A stretch of DNA of 64,000 nucleotides, from NCBI GenBank assembly GCA_027627225.1, contig CM051029.1, positions 2,775,369 through 2,839,368 of the forward strand. Direction: 5' to 3'. Below the pieces are notes generated by a model. The model was not told the origin of the DNA, made no database searches, and saw only the letters and a program-made list of their open reading frames with translations. Positions 12,776 through 24,762 of the stretch are shown here, in pieces. The position numbers and the translations under genes were made by a program. Source of the stretch: Congeria kusceri (Eukaryota; Mollusca; Bivalvia; Myida; Dreissenidae). Positions within the stretch are counted from its first letter, which is position 1. Every line of letters starts with the position of its first letter.

Positions 12776-15700
12776 GGTCTGCTAAAACAAATACCCTATA
12801 TGTCGATACATGTTTATTAGCACTATTTGTATGTTACATAGAGACGCATAAATATTTAAGATGTATTCAATGAAAACCTTAATACCGTACTTTATGGCGA
12901 ACAACAAAAAATCCAGTCCATATTGGAAACTATTGTATGTGTAATATAAATTTAATAGAACCAGAGTTTTACATTAAAGAGACATATTGAGGGGTTTTCA
13001 GATAGAAGAAAACTATTAAAATAATGCATAATCCAATTTTTCACTAATATATTTTACTCTTTATTTTAAGCAAAATACATTATTGGTATCGTTAAAGAAA
13101 AGAATGTGAAATGCCCCCAATATTTTGATACACGGTGCAAGAAGGAAATGAACTCATGCCTACTATGTTAACTTTCTTACATTACACTACATATATCAAT
13201 ACTGCCCATCCACCTATTGGGCCATAAACAGTTCATAAAATATTATTTTATATTTGAAAATTTACAGCTTATACGCCTCTTTAATCCTTAGTCTGTCTAA
13301 AACAAATTACCATACATTTTGACTACAACATGCACTTAAATTGATTGAAAAATGTGTACGAACCACTGCTTAGTTAGCATTAATTATGTTCTCTGTATGT
13401 ATGTTGCCAATGCATAATAACGAAAAAGATACAATTATCCTTCCAACAAGGTCTGTCCACAAGGCAGTGTGCCCGACAATTCATTCCTCTTTGATAATAT
13501 ACATATTCTGTAAGTGACCTTACATAATGACCTCGCAGACATATTTGAAGTTTCCAAATATATGCAATAGTTACAGAAACATATATCATTACTTTTGACT
13601 AATTTTTGTAAGTACAAAAAGGGGCTTAATTTGCCTAGAATACGATTCACGTTATCGCCAATGGTCAGTAATATTATATTTAAAAACAATCAAAGTCCTA
13701 ATACAACTAGCCAGTGAAATAATGTCATGAATTCTTTACTCTTAATTTATTGTACTACACACTATTATGTGAATTTGGAATAAGATGGATTTTTGTTCTC
13801 TTGGTTTGGATGCAGTTAATTGAATAAATGTGAAAATTTAGAAAAGTAATTATATTAAATAGGCATTGTCATAAAAAAAATATCCATACAATTGATATTA
13901 CCCCAAAAAGTCCAGTTCTACGCTTTGTCAAAAATTTTAACAAAAAAAGCAGAACCGTGTTCATGCATGCATGGACACAGTTGTTTAGGACCTGAAAACT
14001 AGCAAAAAAAACCCATAATTTGAAGAAAGAGTTATGAATATTTTTTATTATTATTGAAACCATCAATATTGTCAGAATTTAATAAAATCACTTAAACATC
14101 TTGAATATCACAGATATGTGGTAGAAAAGAAAATATAAAGTATATTCTATGTATGACGTCTTATTCTAACTTCACATAATACAGTGTTTATTATTCCATT
14201 AAATTAAGTGTATTCAACCAAATATTTAAGTTTTAACCAGATGGAACAGAAATAATAATTTGAGTGTTTTGGTGAAGGAGTCAGACATATGTTTTATTAG
14301 TGAAAATGTAGGCAATCCACAGTAATTATACAATACATTCAAAATGTCCTGATTAGCCAATATTTTTTCATATTCTTATCACCTGCTCCAACCTTAACAT
14401 AACATTATATGCCAGTTCATTCATAATGTTTGGCATGATGCCACTAGACTTACAAACCAGCACTGGCAAAAAATGCTTTGTAGAGGAAACTAGGACTTTC
14501 ATTTGAAGTGATAAGTACCCCCAATCGTTACAGGAAACACAACCAGGTTATTTGTAACCTATGAAAGAAATGCAGCTCACTCCAAAAAATAAAGTAAAAT
14601 ATGACAAACCCACACAATTGTGGCATTGCAACATTTAAACATCCAAGATTTTAAGACATTCATAAATGCAGTAAGTTAACAACAGTCAACTACAAAATGA
14701 AATTATATTAGAAGACAAATCAACAAAAGGAAAATACAATACATACACAACAGAGGAACACTTTTCCATCATTCACTGAACACTACACAACACATGTTAC
14801 TACAATGTTAAGATTTGAAGGGTATAAATAACAAAAAACGATAAAAGAACATTCTGGCATAAGCAAAAAGAATATTGTTGGCCCGTGAGAAAAACTAAAT
14901 CAGCGATAGGGGCTCAAATGTTAAAGCATATACTGTTTTTCATAATACATGAATGTATATTAAAGATCAACAGGACAGTACAAGATAAGAAAAACAGGTT
15001 AACAGGTAGAAATATTTCCAAAATTATATTTTTCTAAAGCAAGACAAGCAATCAAACATAGTATCATGTTATGTTTTCGTTTGTCCTACATACCCATCTT
15101 TCAAGTATTCAAAAAATGTGTAAAAAAACATAGCATCAATTAATATTTTTGACCTAAACATTTATATATTTATACTAAGTCTTATTTCAGCATAATCCAT
15201 TATTTTATAGTGAAACAAACGAAAGCAAGTACACAACAATAAAGGGATTGCAAATCCCCTAACAAGATGGCCAAAAGCGGCTGCAGTCAGAAAAGCTGCC
15301 AAAAGTTTATATTTCACGTTCAGACACAGTCCCTGCAAAATACTCTGTCCTGATTTAATTATTATACGTACAATTTAAAACTGTGTGACCTGACCAACAA
15401 ACATATTGATGCAGAGAGTGATGATATGTTTAAGTTACCGAAAATTCGGTTTAAGCTGTTGACCACTTACAGACCAAAATATACCAGGGTTCTGTTTAAT
15501 CAAAGATCGTACGACAAGTTTAAGTTATGACTGATTTTTGAATATTCTAACCTTCGACCGTCGAGATCAAAAGATTGTCTTTGAAACCGCTTGACCATCC
15601 AGACTTACAAATATTAGTATGGATGTTTTATGCAATGTAAATGATACACATGTTTCCCCAATTACTGACGAAAACCGTTACAAACAATTTATGCTTTTAT

Positions 15701-15960
15701 CCATTTCCATTGATGACTTTTCATAAAGAACGCTATATTTCCAATATATGTGTTGGTCAGTAGTGTGGTTTCGCTAGTTTATATATACTGTATTTTTCTT
15801 TTGGGGATATTGACAAAAGTTGGATAATTGTCAATTTGTCGATCTGTGAACAAGTCCCTACTATAATAGGTTCAGGACTTTGGTAGTGGACTGGTTTTAG
15901 TACATACAAGTTTGTACAACCTATATACAGACAAACGCAACATATCTCAGCCACATTATG
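12776..15960. other. AT-rich intergenic DNA without recognised genes
   Basis: Only short frames rich in hydrophobic and Asn/Lys codons are present, and none resembles a protein family. It lies 3' of the minus-strand SANT gene that ends at 15982, so part of it should be that gene's 3' untranslated region. Confidence 0.5.
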
Positions 15961-15981
15961 AGAACTGACTAATCATTGAAA

Positions 15982-16211
15982 TCAGAGTGTACCACCACCA
16001 GTTAAGCGGGGGTGGGGGGGGGGCATATAATACAAAACCCCATTCTTCTTGTACTGGGTGATCTTATTTAAAGCACCAACAGTTTTTTGTCTAACAGTTT
16101 TTCTTTCATTGAACAACTTTGCGCGAGTTTTTAAATATTGCTGTTGTAGTGTCAAGTTGGACAGCGAACTTGGAGTTTCTTCCTTCATGAACTGCATAAT
16201 AACATCCTTGC
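15982..16211 (-). CDS. Terminal exon of the SANT-type gene
   Basis: An acceptor (TTCTTTTTAG at 16213-16212) opens this exon in phase 1. Joined to the previous exon (NLP plus the split Ser codon) it reads SKDVIMQFMKEE, LQQQYLKTRAKLFNERKTVRQK and then a stop at 15984-15982. This Lys/Arg-rich helix-forming sequence continues the SANT-like domain, where family members have a G-K-x-x-I segment followed by a basic helix. The last residues (YMPPPHPRLTGGG) run over a poly-G tract at 16013-16023 and look low-complexity, so the true end may differ slightly. Confidence 0.65.
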
Positions 16212-16379
16212 CTAAAAAGAAGAGAAACATGATTAAGTTAAATGCAAACGAGAAAGCATGATGACTCTAAAGCGCTCACTTAAGCATGAAAGACAATATA
16301 TTGATTGATTTTCGGTGTAGGCAGAATATTTACACAAAAGTCCAAACAGTTTGGGAAAGTTTTTGCTTATTTTTTAATG

Positions 16380-16845
16380 AAAAAGAAGCAGAACGTCCAA
16401 TGTTTTTGTTCTGATCTGGTATGATCTAATGTCTGCACATCTTTCCAGAAAAATACATTAACTCTGGTTTTTCTAGTCCGAACAGACCCATGGTCAAAAT
16501 CGTCAAAGATTTTATTGTCACAAATTGTGCAAGAATGAAATAGATTGCTTGCAAAAAGGTGGCCTCTAGAGCGTTTATATATATTTTTTTTTCATAAATA
16601 AGGGGTAATAACTCAGGTCAGATTTTGCCCACTATTTTGTAGGCGATTTTATGTTCACACAAAAATTGCGCATTCTGATTATGCCCATTGTCAAACTAGT
16701 CCGATATTTTATTGACATACAGAATATTTGATCAAGATTGAATGAAAATGAAGTCTCTATTGCAGCAATCAGCCCAAATGTTGACGCCAAACGGACGACA
16801 CAGGCCAATCCCACTATACCAATAGCTCACTGAATAAAAATGCAT
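16380..16845. repeat. Degraded copy of the CAAGAGGG / AATAGCTCA repeat family
   Basis: This intronic stretch of the SANT gene carries GATTGAATGAAAATGAAGTC (16736 on) and ends in CCACTATACCAATAGCTCAC (16812-16831). The same end is seen at 20884-20899 (CATATACCAATAGCTCATC). It is a decayed relative of the elements at 19882-21770. Confidence 0.55.
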
Positions 16846-17006
16846 AACCTATGCATTGATTGTTTAAAAAAAATAACAAGAGGTTCGAGTGGGTTTTCAG
16901 TGTGGGAATGCTTATGAATACTGAGCCCAAAACAACAACTTCATGTTACTTTGTTAACAACTGATATTAAAGATATTAAGTTATATGGATGAAATATTAC
17001 AATTAC

Positions 17007-17105
17007 TTGGCAAGTTCCCTGTATTGCCATTTTCATCAGGGCGAAGATAAATGAATTGCTTGAAGTAAGTTTTCAACAGTTGAGTTTCTTCACTGGACCA
17101 TTTGA
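17007..17105 (-). CDS. SANT/Myb-like domain exon
   Basis: This is a 99-base phase-1 exon with acceptor TTTAAAG (17107-17106) and donor CCAA/GTAATT (17006-17005). It encodes VKWSSEETQLLKTYFKQFIYL followed by RPDENGNTGNLP. The W-S-x-E-E start and the evenly spaced L-F-F pattern are those of SANT/Myb-type helix bundles that bind DNA or histone tails. Both neighbours join in frame (HKEKSLH before, SKDVIMQF after). Three consecutive joins in phase 1 argue strongly that this is a real transcribed gene and not a random frame. Confidence 0.75.
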
Positions 17106-17510
17106 CTTTAAACCAAATGAAAATAAATAATAAAATGAACATATTAAGAAACTGATTTGTGTTTAGGTTAAATCTGATCAATATTTGCAATATTATGTTG
17201 ATCTACTTCAAATCTAATTAATATAATATGCGAGAGGTTTGAATCCGTGCCAACGTTTCCTGTCATCATTACTATTGCATACACAATTCATTTCAACTTT
17301 TATCTTTATCCAAGTTTCTTTAAGTAAAGGTCAAACAAAAACCTTTTAATTGATTTAAAGAAAACAAAATACAAGATTAGTGTGACCATGGTTGAGAGAA
17401 GAAACAAAACATCATGATCGAAAAAGCTTGCCTTAGCAAATTAAATACATCAGCATACGAATGTTGCACCTACAATACAACCCACATCTGTAACAATGAT
17501 AAGGCAATAC

Positions 17511-17627
17511 CATGCAAACTCTTTTCTTTGTGGCCACTAGTTCTGAGCTGTTCCACTAATACAAAAGTCTCTTCAGTTAGATGGTCATCATCAGTGGCCT
17601 CAGCCATATCGTTGATTGCAGGCACGC
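17511..17627 (-). CDS. Acidic linker exon of the SANT-type gene
   Basis: On the minus strand this reads VPAINDMAEATDDDHLTEE, TFVLVEQLRTSGHKEKSLH and then a donor (CATG/GTATTG, 17510-17509) in phase 1, which joins in frame to VKWSSEE of the SANT exon. The acceptor at 17629-17628 is a best guess, so the 5' end of the exon is less sure than its 3' end. The acidic, low-hydrophobic sequence fits a flexible linker before the SANT-like region. Confidence 0.55.
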
Positions 17628-18174
17628 CTCCATTATTATAAATTGTAAGAGAAATATTTGTCTTTATAATGCTTAAATAATTAATAAAACCACAATACTA
17701 TGAAAAGCCAAAACCACAAGTTTCTCCGTAGCATTTCATTTTAATACAATGATAAGACAGTATAATTTGTTCATAGTAACGCATTCAATTAATAATTCAG
17801 AGCATCAGCCTTATTCGTAGTATCCTGTTATTTATATCTTAAGTATATATTTTGAAATACTTAGAATCAAATGCATATGCAAAACATATATTGAATTTTA
17901 TAAAATTATCTGGACTGGAATTTTGTAAACGCCAGCTAGGTTTTTAAGAAATTTGAAGTGATTTTACAGGTCTCAAGGAACCCCAAGTTTTTCTAATCAC
18001 AGACTGTGAGAGCATAATGTAAGATGTAGCCCATAGCAAACCAAAAATAGTATACATAAGTCTTCGTCTAGGATCTGAACTACTTAAACCAAGAACCAAT
18101 ATTTTTGGAAATTAAAATTATTTCGGATACCAATTATGGTGAAAAAAAATGCGAATTATGCACAATTCTGTTAC

Positions 18175-18264
18175 CTGAACACATTCTGGCATCTGTAAAA
18201 TGTTTCATCTTGACATCATATGAATACACACCATCAGGATTTAAACGAGATGCCTGGCTCATGC
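18175..18264 (-). CDS. Short phase-1 exon of the SANT-type gene
   Basis: This is a 90-base exon with acceptor TATTATAG (18266-18265) and donor TTCAG/GTAACA (18174-18173). It reads MSQASRLNPDGVYSYDVKMK and then HFTDARMCS, open in phase 1 at both ends. The function of this stretch is not recognised. Position, strand and phase link it with the exons at 17511 and 17007. Confidence 0.45.
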
Positions 18265-18886
18265 CTATAATATATATTTTTTGTAATGTTAGTCACTTAG
18301 CATAAGTTAACACACATATTCCCAAAAAATGTCCATATGCTATAGTCTGTAAAACCATAAATGATTTGCTATAGGCTGTAAACTGGTAGAATCATCCAAT
18401 CTTTGTAAATTAGCCAAACATACTGTATCTAAGTATACCAAATGTATGTATCAACATTAACTGGAAGAAAGTTAGCATTTTGACATTGCCTATTTTATTA
18501 CTAGATGCCAGTTGGCAACCTGTCAAGCCTGTTGTCAAGAAAAAGCAATCAATCCAAAATATATTCTCAAAGAAATTTACCATGGAACACTGCAGCTAGC
18601 TTATCAATAACAGTTTGAATATCTTATGAGACCACTACACGCACATACACTTAACTGCTCTTTTGACAATTTAGTGGAGCTAACTGCAAGTGGGCTTGAC
18701 AAAATAATTATTGCAAGACATATAAATGAATTTGTTTTATAACTATGATTATATTGAATCAATATTAATTATAAATCAAAACCTTCATCAACTATGTTCA
18801 GCATTTTCCCATGACAGTTACTGCCTGGACTCCTTGGGGACATTGGTAATGTTCCTTATTAATATCAACATTATGGCCCATGTGTT

Positions 18887-19818
18887 CTAAGAAAACTTAG
18901 CCCGTGCCGCATTTGCATTCACTAAAAGATCGACGCCAGCCATCTTACACACATCAGCTACGGAATGCCAACCAGAGGAGTGCGAGATGTGTGAATTTTT
19001 TGTAGCAAACAAAAAGACGTTTCCTTCTTGGATTCCAAACATTAACCTATCTCTGTTTAGCAAGTTTATGGCCTCATTCAGATCAATTGGGACCAGCACA
19101 GGAACATACTTTCTACCTTTGCCTTTGAGATAGGCAAGTTGAAATTTTCCCAGAAGTAACTGTTGAGCTGGTCTTTAAAGCCCTTAGAATAACTGCATCA
19201 AGAAAGAGTTTTTGTCCATGCTTTTTTGTTCCTGAATATTGATCAAATGACAAGTGTTCCATAGCTTGTATAAGGTCTGGCAAATGATGTCGACTGAGCA
19301 TATCTTTCAAAGTTTTGATTTGCCCGCATAGCGATTTGAATCCAACAAACAACCTGCCCAACTCTCTCATTTTAGCCATGACAACTGTATACACCTCATC
19401 CGTTTACCCTCTTCATGTCTTTGCAAATTAAAGTGTCTGTACCCAATAAACTTAATAAATGTGTTGGTCCTGCACATATCTCCTATTTTCCAATCCCTTG
19501 ATCTATTGAGAATGTCTTTGAATTCATGAGAGGCTTTCTGGAGTAATTTTGCTTTTACAGTCAGCACAGAACCGAACCTGGTCCTCAAATTTAGGTTTTC
19601 TTTCTCTCATTTCAATTTCTTTTCCATCAGCCATAAGTGCTGCGCTGAATTCATAAATTCCTTCTCTGCGTTCCTTTTCAAAGATGCTATTATGGACGGT
19701 AGAATGTTCATGAGTATGTCTGGTAATTCAGGTTCACTTTATGTTTTCTGACCATGTGTCTTTTTCACTTTCCGTTGAGAACAATGGCTTCACAGTCGAC
19801 ACAGCACCTTTCAGGTTT
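18887..19818 (-). pseudogene. Frameshifted core of a C2H2 / recombinase-like family protein
   Basis: The minus strand carries, in shifting frames and in this order: PERCCVDCEAIVLNGK with KRHMVRKHK (C-x2-C and H-x4-H, zinc-finger like, 19815-19745), PELPDILMNILPSIIASLK, KFEDQVRFCADCKSKI (a second C-x2-C), FKDILNRSRDWKIGDMCRTN, MAKMRELGRLFVGFKSL, HLSFDQYSGTKKHGQKLFLD, VPIDLNEAINLLNRDR and NVFLFATKNSHISHSSGWHS. The order and style match a large, poorly characterised invertebrate family whose C-terminal half resembles tyrosine recombinases and whose end is SANT-like (recalled, not searched). At least four frame changes over about 930 bases show decay here, although the C-terminal exons at 18264-15982 are intact. 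An active gene with assembly errors is the alternative. Confidence 0.6.
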
Positions 19819-19881
19819 CTGAAATAAACGTTGATGACAAGAACACAAACTATTGAATGAAGTAACATCAACTGAATGGCA

Positions 19882-20900
19882 AGAACAAGAGGACAATGAT
19901 GGTCCAAAGCGCTCACTTTGAGTACATGCACAGATGAAAACCATACTGTTGTGGTTAATGGTTTGAAAATAAATATGAACAATACTCATGTACCCGCAAA
20001 GGGGGCTAGGATTGGTTTGATTTTAAACAACTGTTAGTGCAATGGGCTTAAAACTAAAGTTCAACTTGGATAGTGGAGGTGCAGTATTTTTCACATATCC
20101 TAGTCTTTTTTCTCAATATTCTTGTCTGACCCATTTTCATTAAGTTAATGACAATTGAATCCTGTACATTTTCGAACATTTTGATGTATTTTCACAAGCA
20201 GTTTCGGAGAACTGGTTGTGATGTGCTTATTGTGATGGCTATGCTATATTTAGTCTGAAACTCTACTTCATGTGTAATTTTATGGTCACAAACTGCGCAA
20301 GATTGAATGTCCATGTTTGAATTTTTTTTCATAATGGGCAATATCTCTGGTATTTCTGGTCCAAACTTACTTAAATTTGACTTTTCTTAAAATACTATGG
20401 TCATAAACAAACTGCGGAAGAATAGTGAAACATGGATGAAAAATGATGTCTCTATCCTGAATAATGTATATTTTTGCATTTTTTTCACAAACAACAGAAA
20501 ATAACTCTGATATTTCTGGCTCGATCTTGCTGATATTTGACTGCTCATGTAATATTCTGGTCATAGACAAAATGTGCAAGATTGGTTAAGATTGGTGAAG
20601 ATTGGATGAAAAATAAAGTTTCTAGCCTGAACAGTGTCAATTTTTGTATTTTCTTCACAAACAAATAACTCCGGAACGTGTACCACAATCTTACCCAGTG
20701 TTGGCTCCTGCTGAGATCTGACGGTCAAACACAAACTGTGAGAGTTTGGTAAAGATTGGAAAATAAAGTTTATATGTTGCAAAAAGGCATATTTGCATTT
20801 ACTTGCTTGAAAAAGAGGCAATAACTCTAGTGTCACTGGTGTGAGTAAATTGTTGACCGGGCAATGACGGCATACGGAAGACGCGGAGAGGTCCATATAC
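19882..20900. repeat. Dispersed element with internal ~160-bp tandem repeats
   Basis: The element starts ACAAGAGGACAATGATGG with CGCTCAC, and ends ATACCAATAGCTCATCTGA. In between, a unit with GGATGAAAAATGAAGTTTC, TTTTGCATTTTCTTCACAAA, AATAACTCTG and GGTCATAGACAAA recurs about every 160 bases (for example GGTCATAAAC at 20399 and GGTCATAGAC at 20560). A related array lies at 25743-26530. It is non-coding. Confidence 0.7.
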
Positions 20901-21770
20901 CAATAGCTCATCTGAACAAGAGGGTCAAAATACCGTAGGTCTCTCACCAGGGAGGGTTCACAAGCTGTTTCCTCATTTTGCCCTAGTAACCTAGTTTTCA
21001 AGTTTTTAACAGGCTTCAAGATTTGTTGATACATATATCCTCTAGAGTGGTCACACGCTTTTAAGTTTTCAATAAAGCCATATAAGGAAAACTTCCCCGC
21101 CCCCTAGCAGCCATGTTTGTCAATGGAGCGGAACCAACCTAATTATCATCAAAACGGATGTACTTAGATAGTTTCATGATTATTGTGCAAAGATATGACA
21201 TCAAGAAGTGTTCACAAACGTGTCCTATAGCTATATAAGGAAAACTGCCCCACACCCTGGGGGCCATGTTGTTCAACAGAGCTGAACCATTTCCAAACTA
21301 AGCTGAGATATCATCAAGATAAAGCTAGTTTCATGCTGATTGGGTAAAAATGTAACTTCTAAAGTGTTAACCAGCTTTTTCCTATAGCTATATAAGGAAA
21401 ACTGTCCCACCTTCTGGCGGCCATGTTTTACAATACAGCCGAACCAGTTTCGAACTTGGCCAAGATATCATTAAAAAATATTTTGAGCAAGTTTCATGTT
21501 GATTGGGCAAACATTTTGATTTCTAAAGTGTTAACAAACTTTTTCTTACATTTTGACATAGTGACCTAGTTTTTGTTCCCTCATGACCCAGTTTCGAACT
21601 CAGCCTAGTATTCATTGGGCTAAATGTTATGGGCAAGTTGAATGGAGATTGGTCAATGAATGTGGCCACTAAAATGTTAAGGAGGCAAATACTGACAATA
21701 CACAATTCATGATAGACAAAAGGCGATCACAAAAGCTCACCATAAGCATGCTGTGCTCAGGTGAGCTAAA
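20901..21770. repeat. Second CAAGAGGG...AGGTGAGCTA element, different internal repeat
   Basis: This unit begins ACAAGAGGGTCAAAATACCG with TCTCACC, and ends GTGCTCAGGTGAGCTA at about 21751-21767. Its ends (CTCACC and GGTGAG) are inverted. The interior holds about four units of CTATATAAGGAAAACTGCCC, GGCGGCCATGTT, CGAACTTGGCCAAGATATCA and GTTTCATGTTGATTGGG. It abuts the preceding element. Confidence 0.65.
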
Positions 21771-22790
21771 GAACATCATATAGTTGCAATGACCAGTAAC
21801 AACCCCTACTAATGTTACATTTTGCAACACCTTCATACTGCACACAATCTGAAGATGTATAACGTTTCATAATCAATCCCAATTGTCCCTAAGTTTATTT
21901 TTTCAATTTTGAGTAACGTGGACCAGACTTTAGACCTGTGGTGAAACAAAATCTTGTTCATAAACCTCATATTGCCCTTTATGTGTATACCAACTTTCTT
22001 GATCACATCTTATGTACTTTTTGAGCATTTGCAGCACTAAGTGTTATACAATTTTGTTGACAGGTACCTGACCTTTGAAAAATAAAACTCTGTGCATAAT
22101 CATTACATTGACTTCATATGTATATCAAGTTTCATTAAAGTATTTTCGGTACATTTTGAGTTATGACAAGATCTAGTTTTTTCACACAGATGGAAGGATG
22201 ACTAACAAACAGAGAGAAACACGGAGGGCAAACCCATAGTTCAATCGGTGTACAAAGTTTCATAATCATATCTTATGTGCTTTTCGAATTTTTACAGTAT
22301 TAAAAGTTGTATTTCTACTTTAAGGAAAGCCTCAGGACATTTCACCTCTAGTTAAAAATTAAAAGGCCGTGCCTAAGCCTCACTGTAATGTTTTAGTGGA
22401 CACCAAGTTTCATTAAAGTATCTTCAGTACTTTCTAAGTTATGGCATCATCAATGTTTTGTGGATAGACGGACAGATGAACGAACAGACAGACTCACGAA
22501 GTGTCATGATGATATCTTATGGTGTACTTTTCGAATTATCAGAGTATTACGTTTCTATTTTTATGTAACAGCCGAGTGACCTTTGACTCTGGTTAAAAAT
22601 TGACAGGTTGTGCATAAACCTCACATTGCCATTTATATGTATGACAAGTTGCAGCGAAGTATCTTCTGTACTTTATTAGGTATAGCAGGATGAATAATTT
22701 TTGAAAGACAGATAAACGGACGAACGGACAGAAGAAGGGCAAACCTATAGTCCCCTCTAGTGAGACACCGGAAGTGGACTAAAAAGGAAC
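21771..22790. repeat. Degenerate tandem repeat, ~120-150 bp units
   Basis: Variants of CCTCACATTGCCATTTATAT, CAAGTTTCATTAAAGTATCT and TACTTT.TAAGTTATGGCA recur at about 21970, 22110, 22250, 22390, 22500 and 22620. Each ends with a GACGGACAGA-type run (22190, 22470, 22720). There is no coding content. It is probably one or two more copies of a dispersed bivalve-type element. Confidence 0.55.
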
Positions 22791-23082
22791 TAGTCTCTGA
22801 TGGTTCATGCCATGTATTGTTTGTAAAAATAGTTTCCAACTTTTATGCCACAAACCTAATACACACTTCTGACATTATGCTACTCGGGAGCAGACTGGAT
22901 GTCATGTGATATATGTAAGAGTAAACAATGTTCAAATATATGACTTACAGGTTTATTTTCGGTTTTTGTTCCCGATGAAGCTGACCCATTTAAGTAGCAG
23001 CAGAGGTAAAGGTCCTTGATACAGTAGCAGCATCTGTACCCACACTATTAGCTTCATTAGTGGTTACCACAGAGTCTACGCG

Positions 23083-23853
23083 CTAAGAAGCAGCGTATAC
23101 TCTCACAGTGTTCCCTCGCTGAGTAGCAGCTTCAACACTTAAAGAGTTCACTTGGTAAGTAGCAGAGTCAACTAGCACAGTGTTTCTTCGCTGAGTAGCA
23201 GCTTTATCACTCAAAGAGTGCCCTTGACAATTAGCAGCGTCAGCAGCGTCATCACTCAAAGAGTTCCCTTGATAAGTAGCAGCATCAACTCTCGCAGTGT
23301 TTCTTCGCTGAGTACCAGCTTCATCACTCAAAGAGATTCCCTGATAAGTAGCAGCATCAGCTCTCACAGTTTTTGTTCGCTGAGTAGAAGCTTCATCACG
23401 CAAAGCGTTCCTTTGACAAGTAGAAGCGTCAAAAGCTTCATCACTCAAAGAGATCCTTTGCTGAGTAATTGCTTCATCACTCAAAGAGTTCCCTTCACAA
23501 GAAGCAGCGTCAACTCTAACAGTGTTCCTTTGCTGAATAGCAGTTTCAACACACAAAGAGTTCCCTTGACAAGTAGCAGAGTCAACTCTCACATTGTTCT
23601 TTTGCTGAGTAGAAGCTTCATCACTCAAAGAGTTTCCTTGGCAAGTAGCAGCATAACAGCTTCATCACGCAAAGAGTTCCCTTGGCAAGTAGCAGCGTCA
23701 TCTCTCACATTGTTCCTTTGCTGAGTAGCTGCTTCACCACTCAAAGGGTTCCCTTGACAAGTAGTAGCGTCAACTCGAACAGTGTTCCATCGCTGAGTAG
23801 CAGCTTCATTACTCAAAGAGTTCCCTTGACAAGTAGCGGCATCAACTCTAGAG
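23083..23853 (-). repeat. 72-bp minisatellite with open coding frame
   Basis: The unit is TCACTCAAAGAGTTCCCTTG, ACAAGTAGCAGCGTC, AACTCTCACAGTGTTCC and TTCGCTGAGTAGCAGCT (about 72 bases). It is made of two similar 36-base halves, each containing GTAGCAGC and ending TTCC. About ten imperfect units are present. On the minus strand the array stays open for 181 codons with a 24-residue period (NSLSDEAATQQR then NTVRVDAATCQG). No start context, splice sites or flanking protein domains support a gene, so it is listed as a repeat. Confidence 0.8.
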
Positions 23854-24119
23854 AAACAAAACCGAAGCATTAGGGTAATTTTCTATGAAGTCGTATTCTT
23901 TACAGTAGTATAATGTAACCCAAAATGGCGCACCTGCACACGCCCAAAATTAATCTATTAGGCAAAATAGCCGGGCTGCAAAGGCACATGTACATACTGA
24001 TTAATAGACCTTAAGCCCCGAAAAAAGACCGCTTTTTGTTCGTTAACACACCGCTATGCTTTAATAAGAAATAATACAGAATACACCCACATGTTACAAA
24101 AAAAATGAGTGAACCTTAA

Positions 24120-24762
24120 TAAAGAGTGGTCTCCCTAGGCTTGTTCCCTTTTTTAAAAAATATATAGGAACAATACATGTTGTCCCTAAGACTGGTTTCA
24201 TTATACTTTCACAATTGTGTAGAAATAATGATTAATGAGTGGTCTCCCAAGGATTGGTTTCATACTTTCAAATTAAATTGCAATAAGTAGTAGTCTCCCT
24301 AAGACTGGTTTCATACTTTCAAGACTTATATAGCAATCACGAGTGCTCTATCTAAATTGGTTTCATACTTTCAAGACTTACATAGAAATAATAAGTGCAA
24401 TATCTAAGACTGGTTTCATACCTTCATGACAAATATACTAATAAGGAGTTGTCTCCCTAAGACTGGTTTCGTACTTTCAAGGCTTATGTAGCAATCATGA
24501 GTGCTCTATATAAGACTGGTTTCATACTTTCAAGACGTATATAGCAATAATAAGTGCACTATCTAAGACTAGTTTCATACTTTCAGGACTTATAAAGCAA
24601 TAATGAGTGGTCTCCCTAAAGCTGGTTTCATACTTTCAATACTTATATAGCAATAAGGTGTGGTCTCCCTACGACTGGTTTCATACTTTCAGGACTTGAA
24701 AAACAATAAGCAGTGGTCTCCCTAAGACTGGTTTCATACTTTCAGAGCTTATATAGCAGTAA
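24120..24762 (+). repeat. Minisatellite of ~55-60 bp units
   Basis: About eleven degenerate units of GTGGTCTCCCTAAGACTGG, TTTCATACTTTCAAGACTTA and TATAGCAATAATGA are present. Unit length varies slightly. Similar single units are seen near 11330-11420. Confidence 0.8.
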
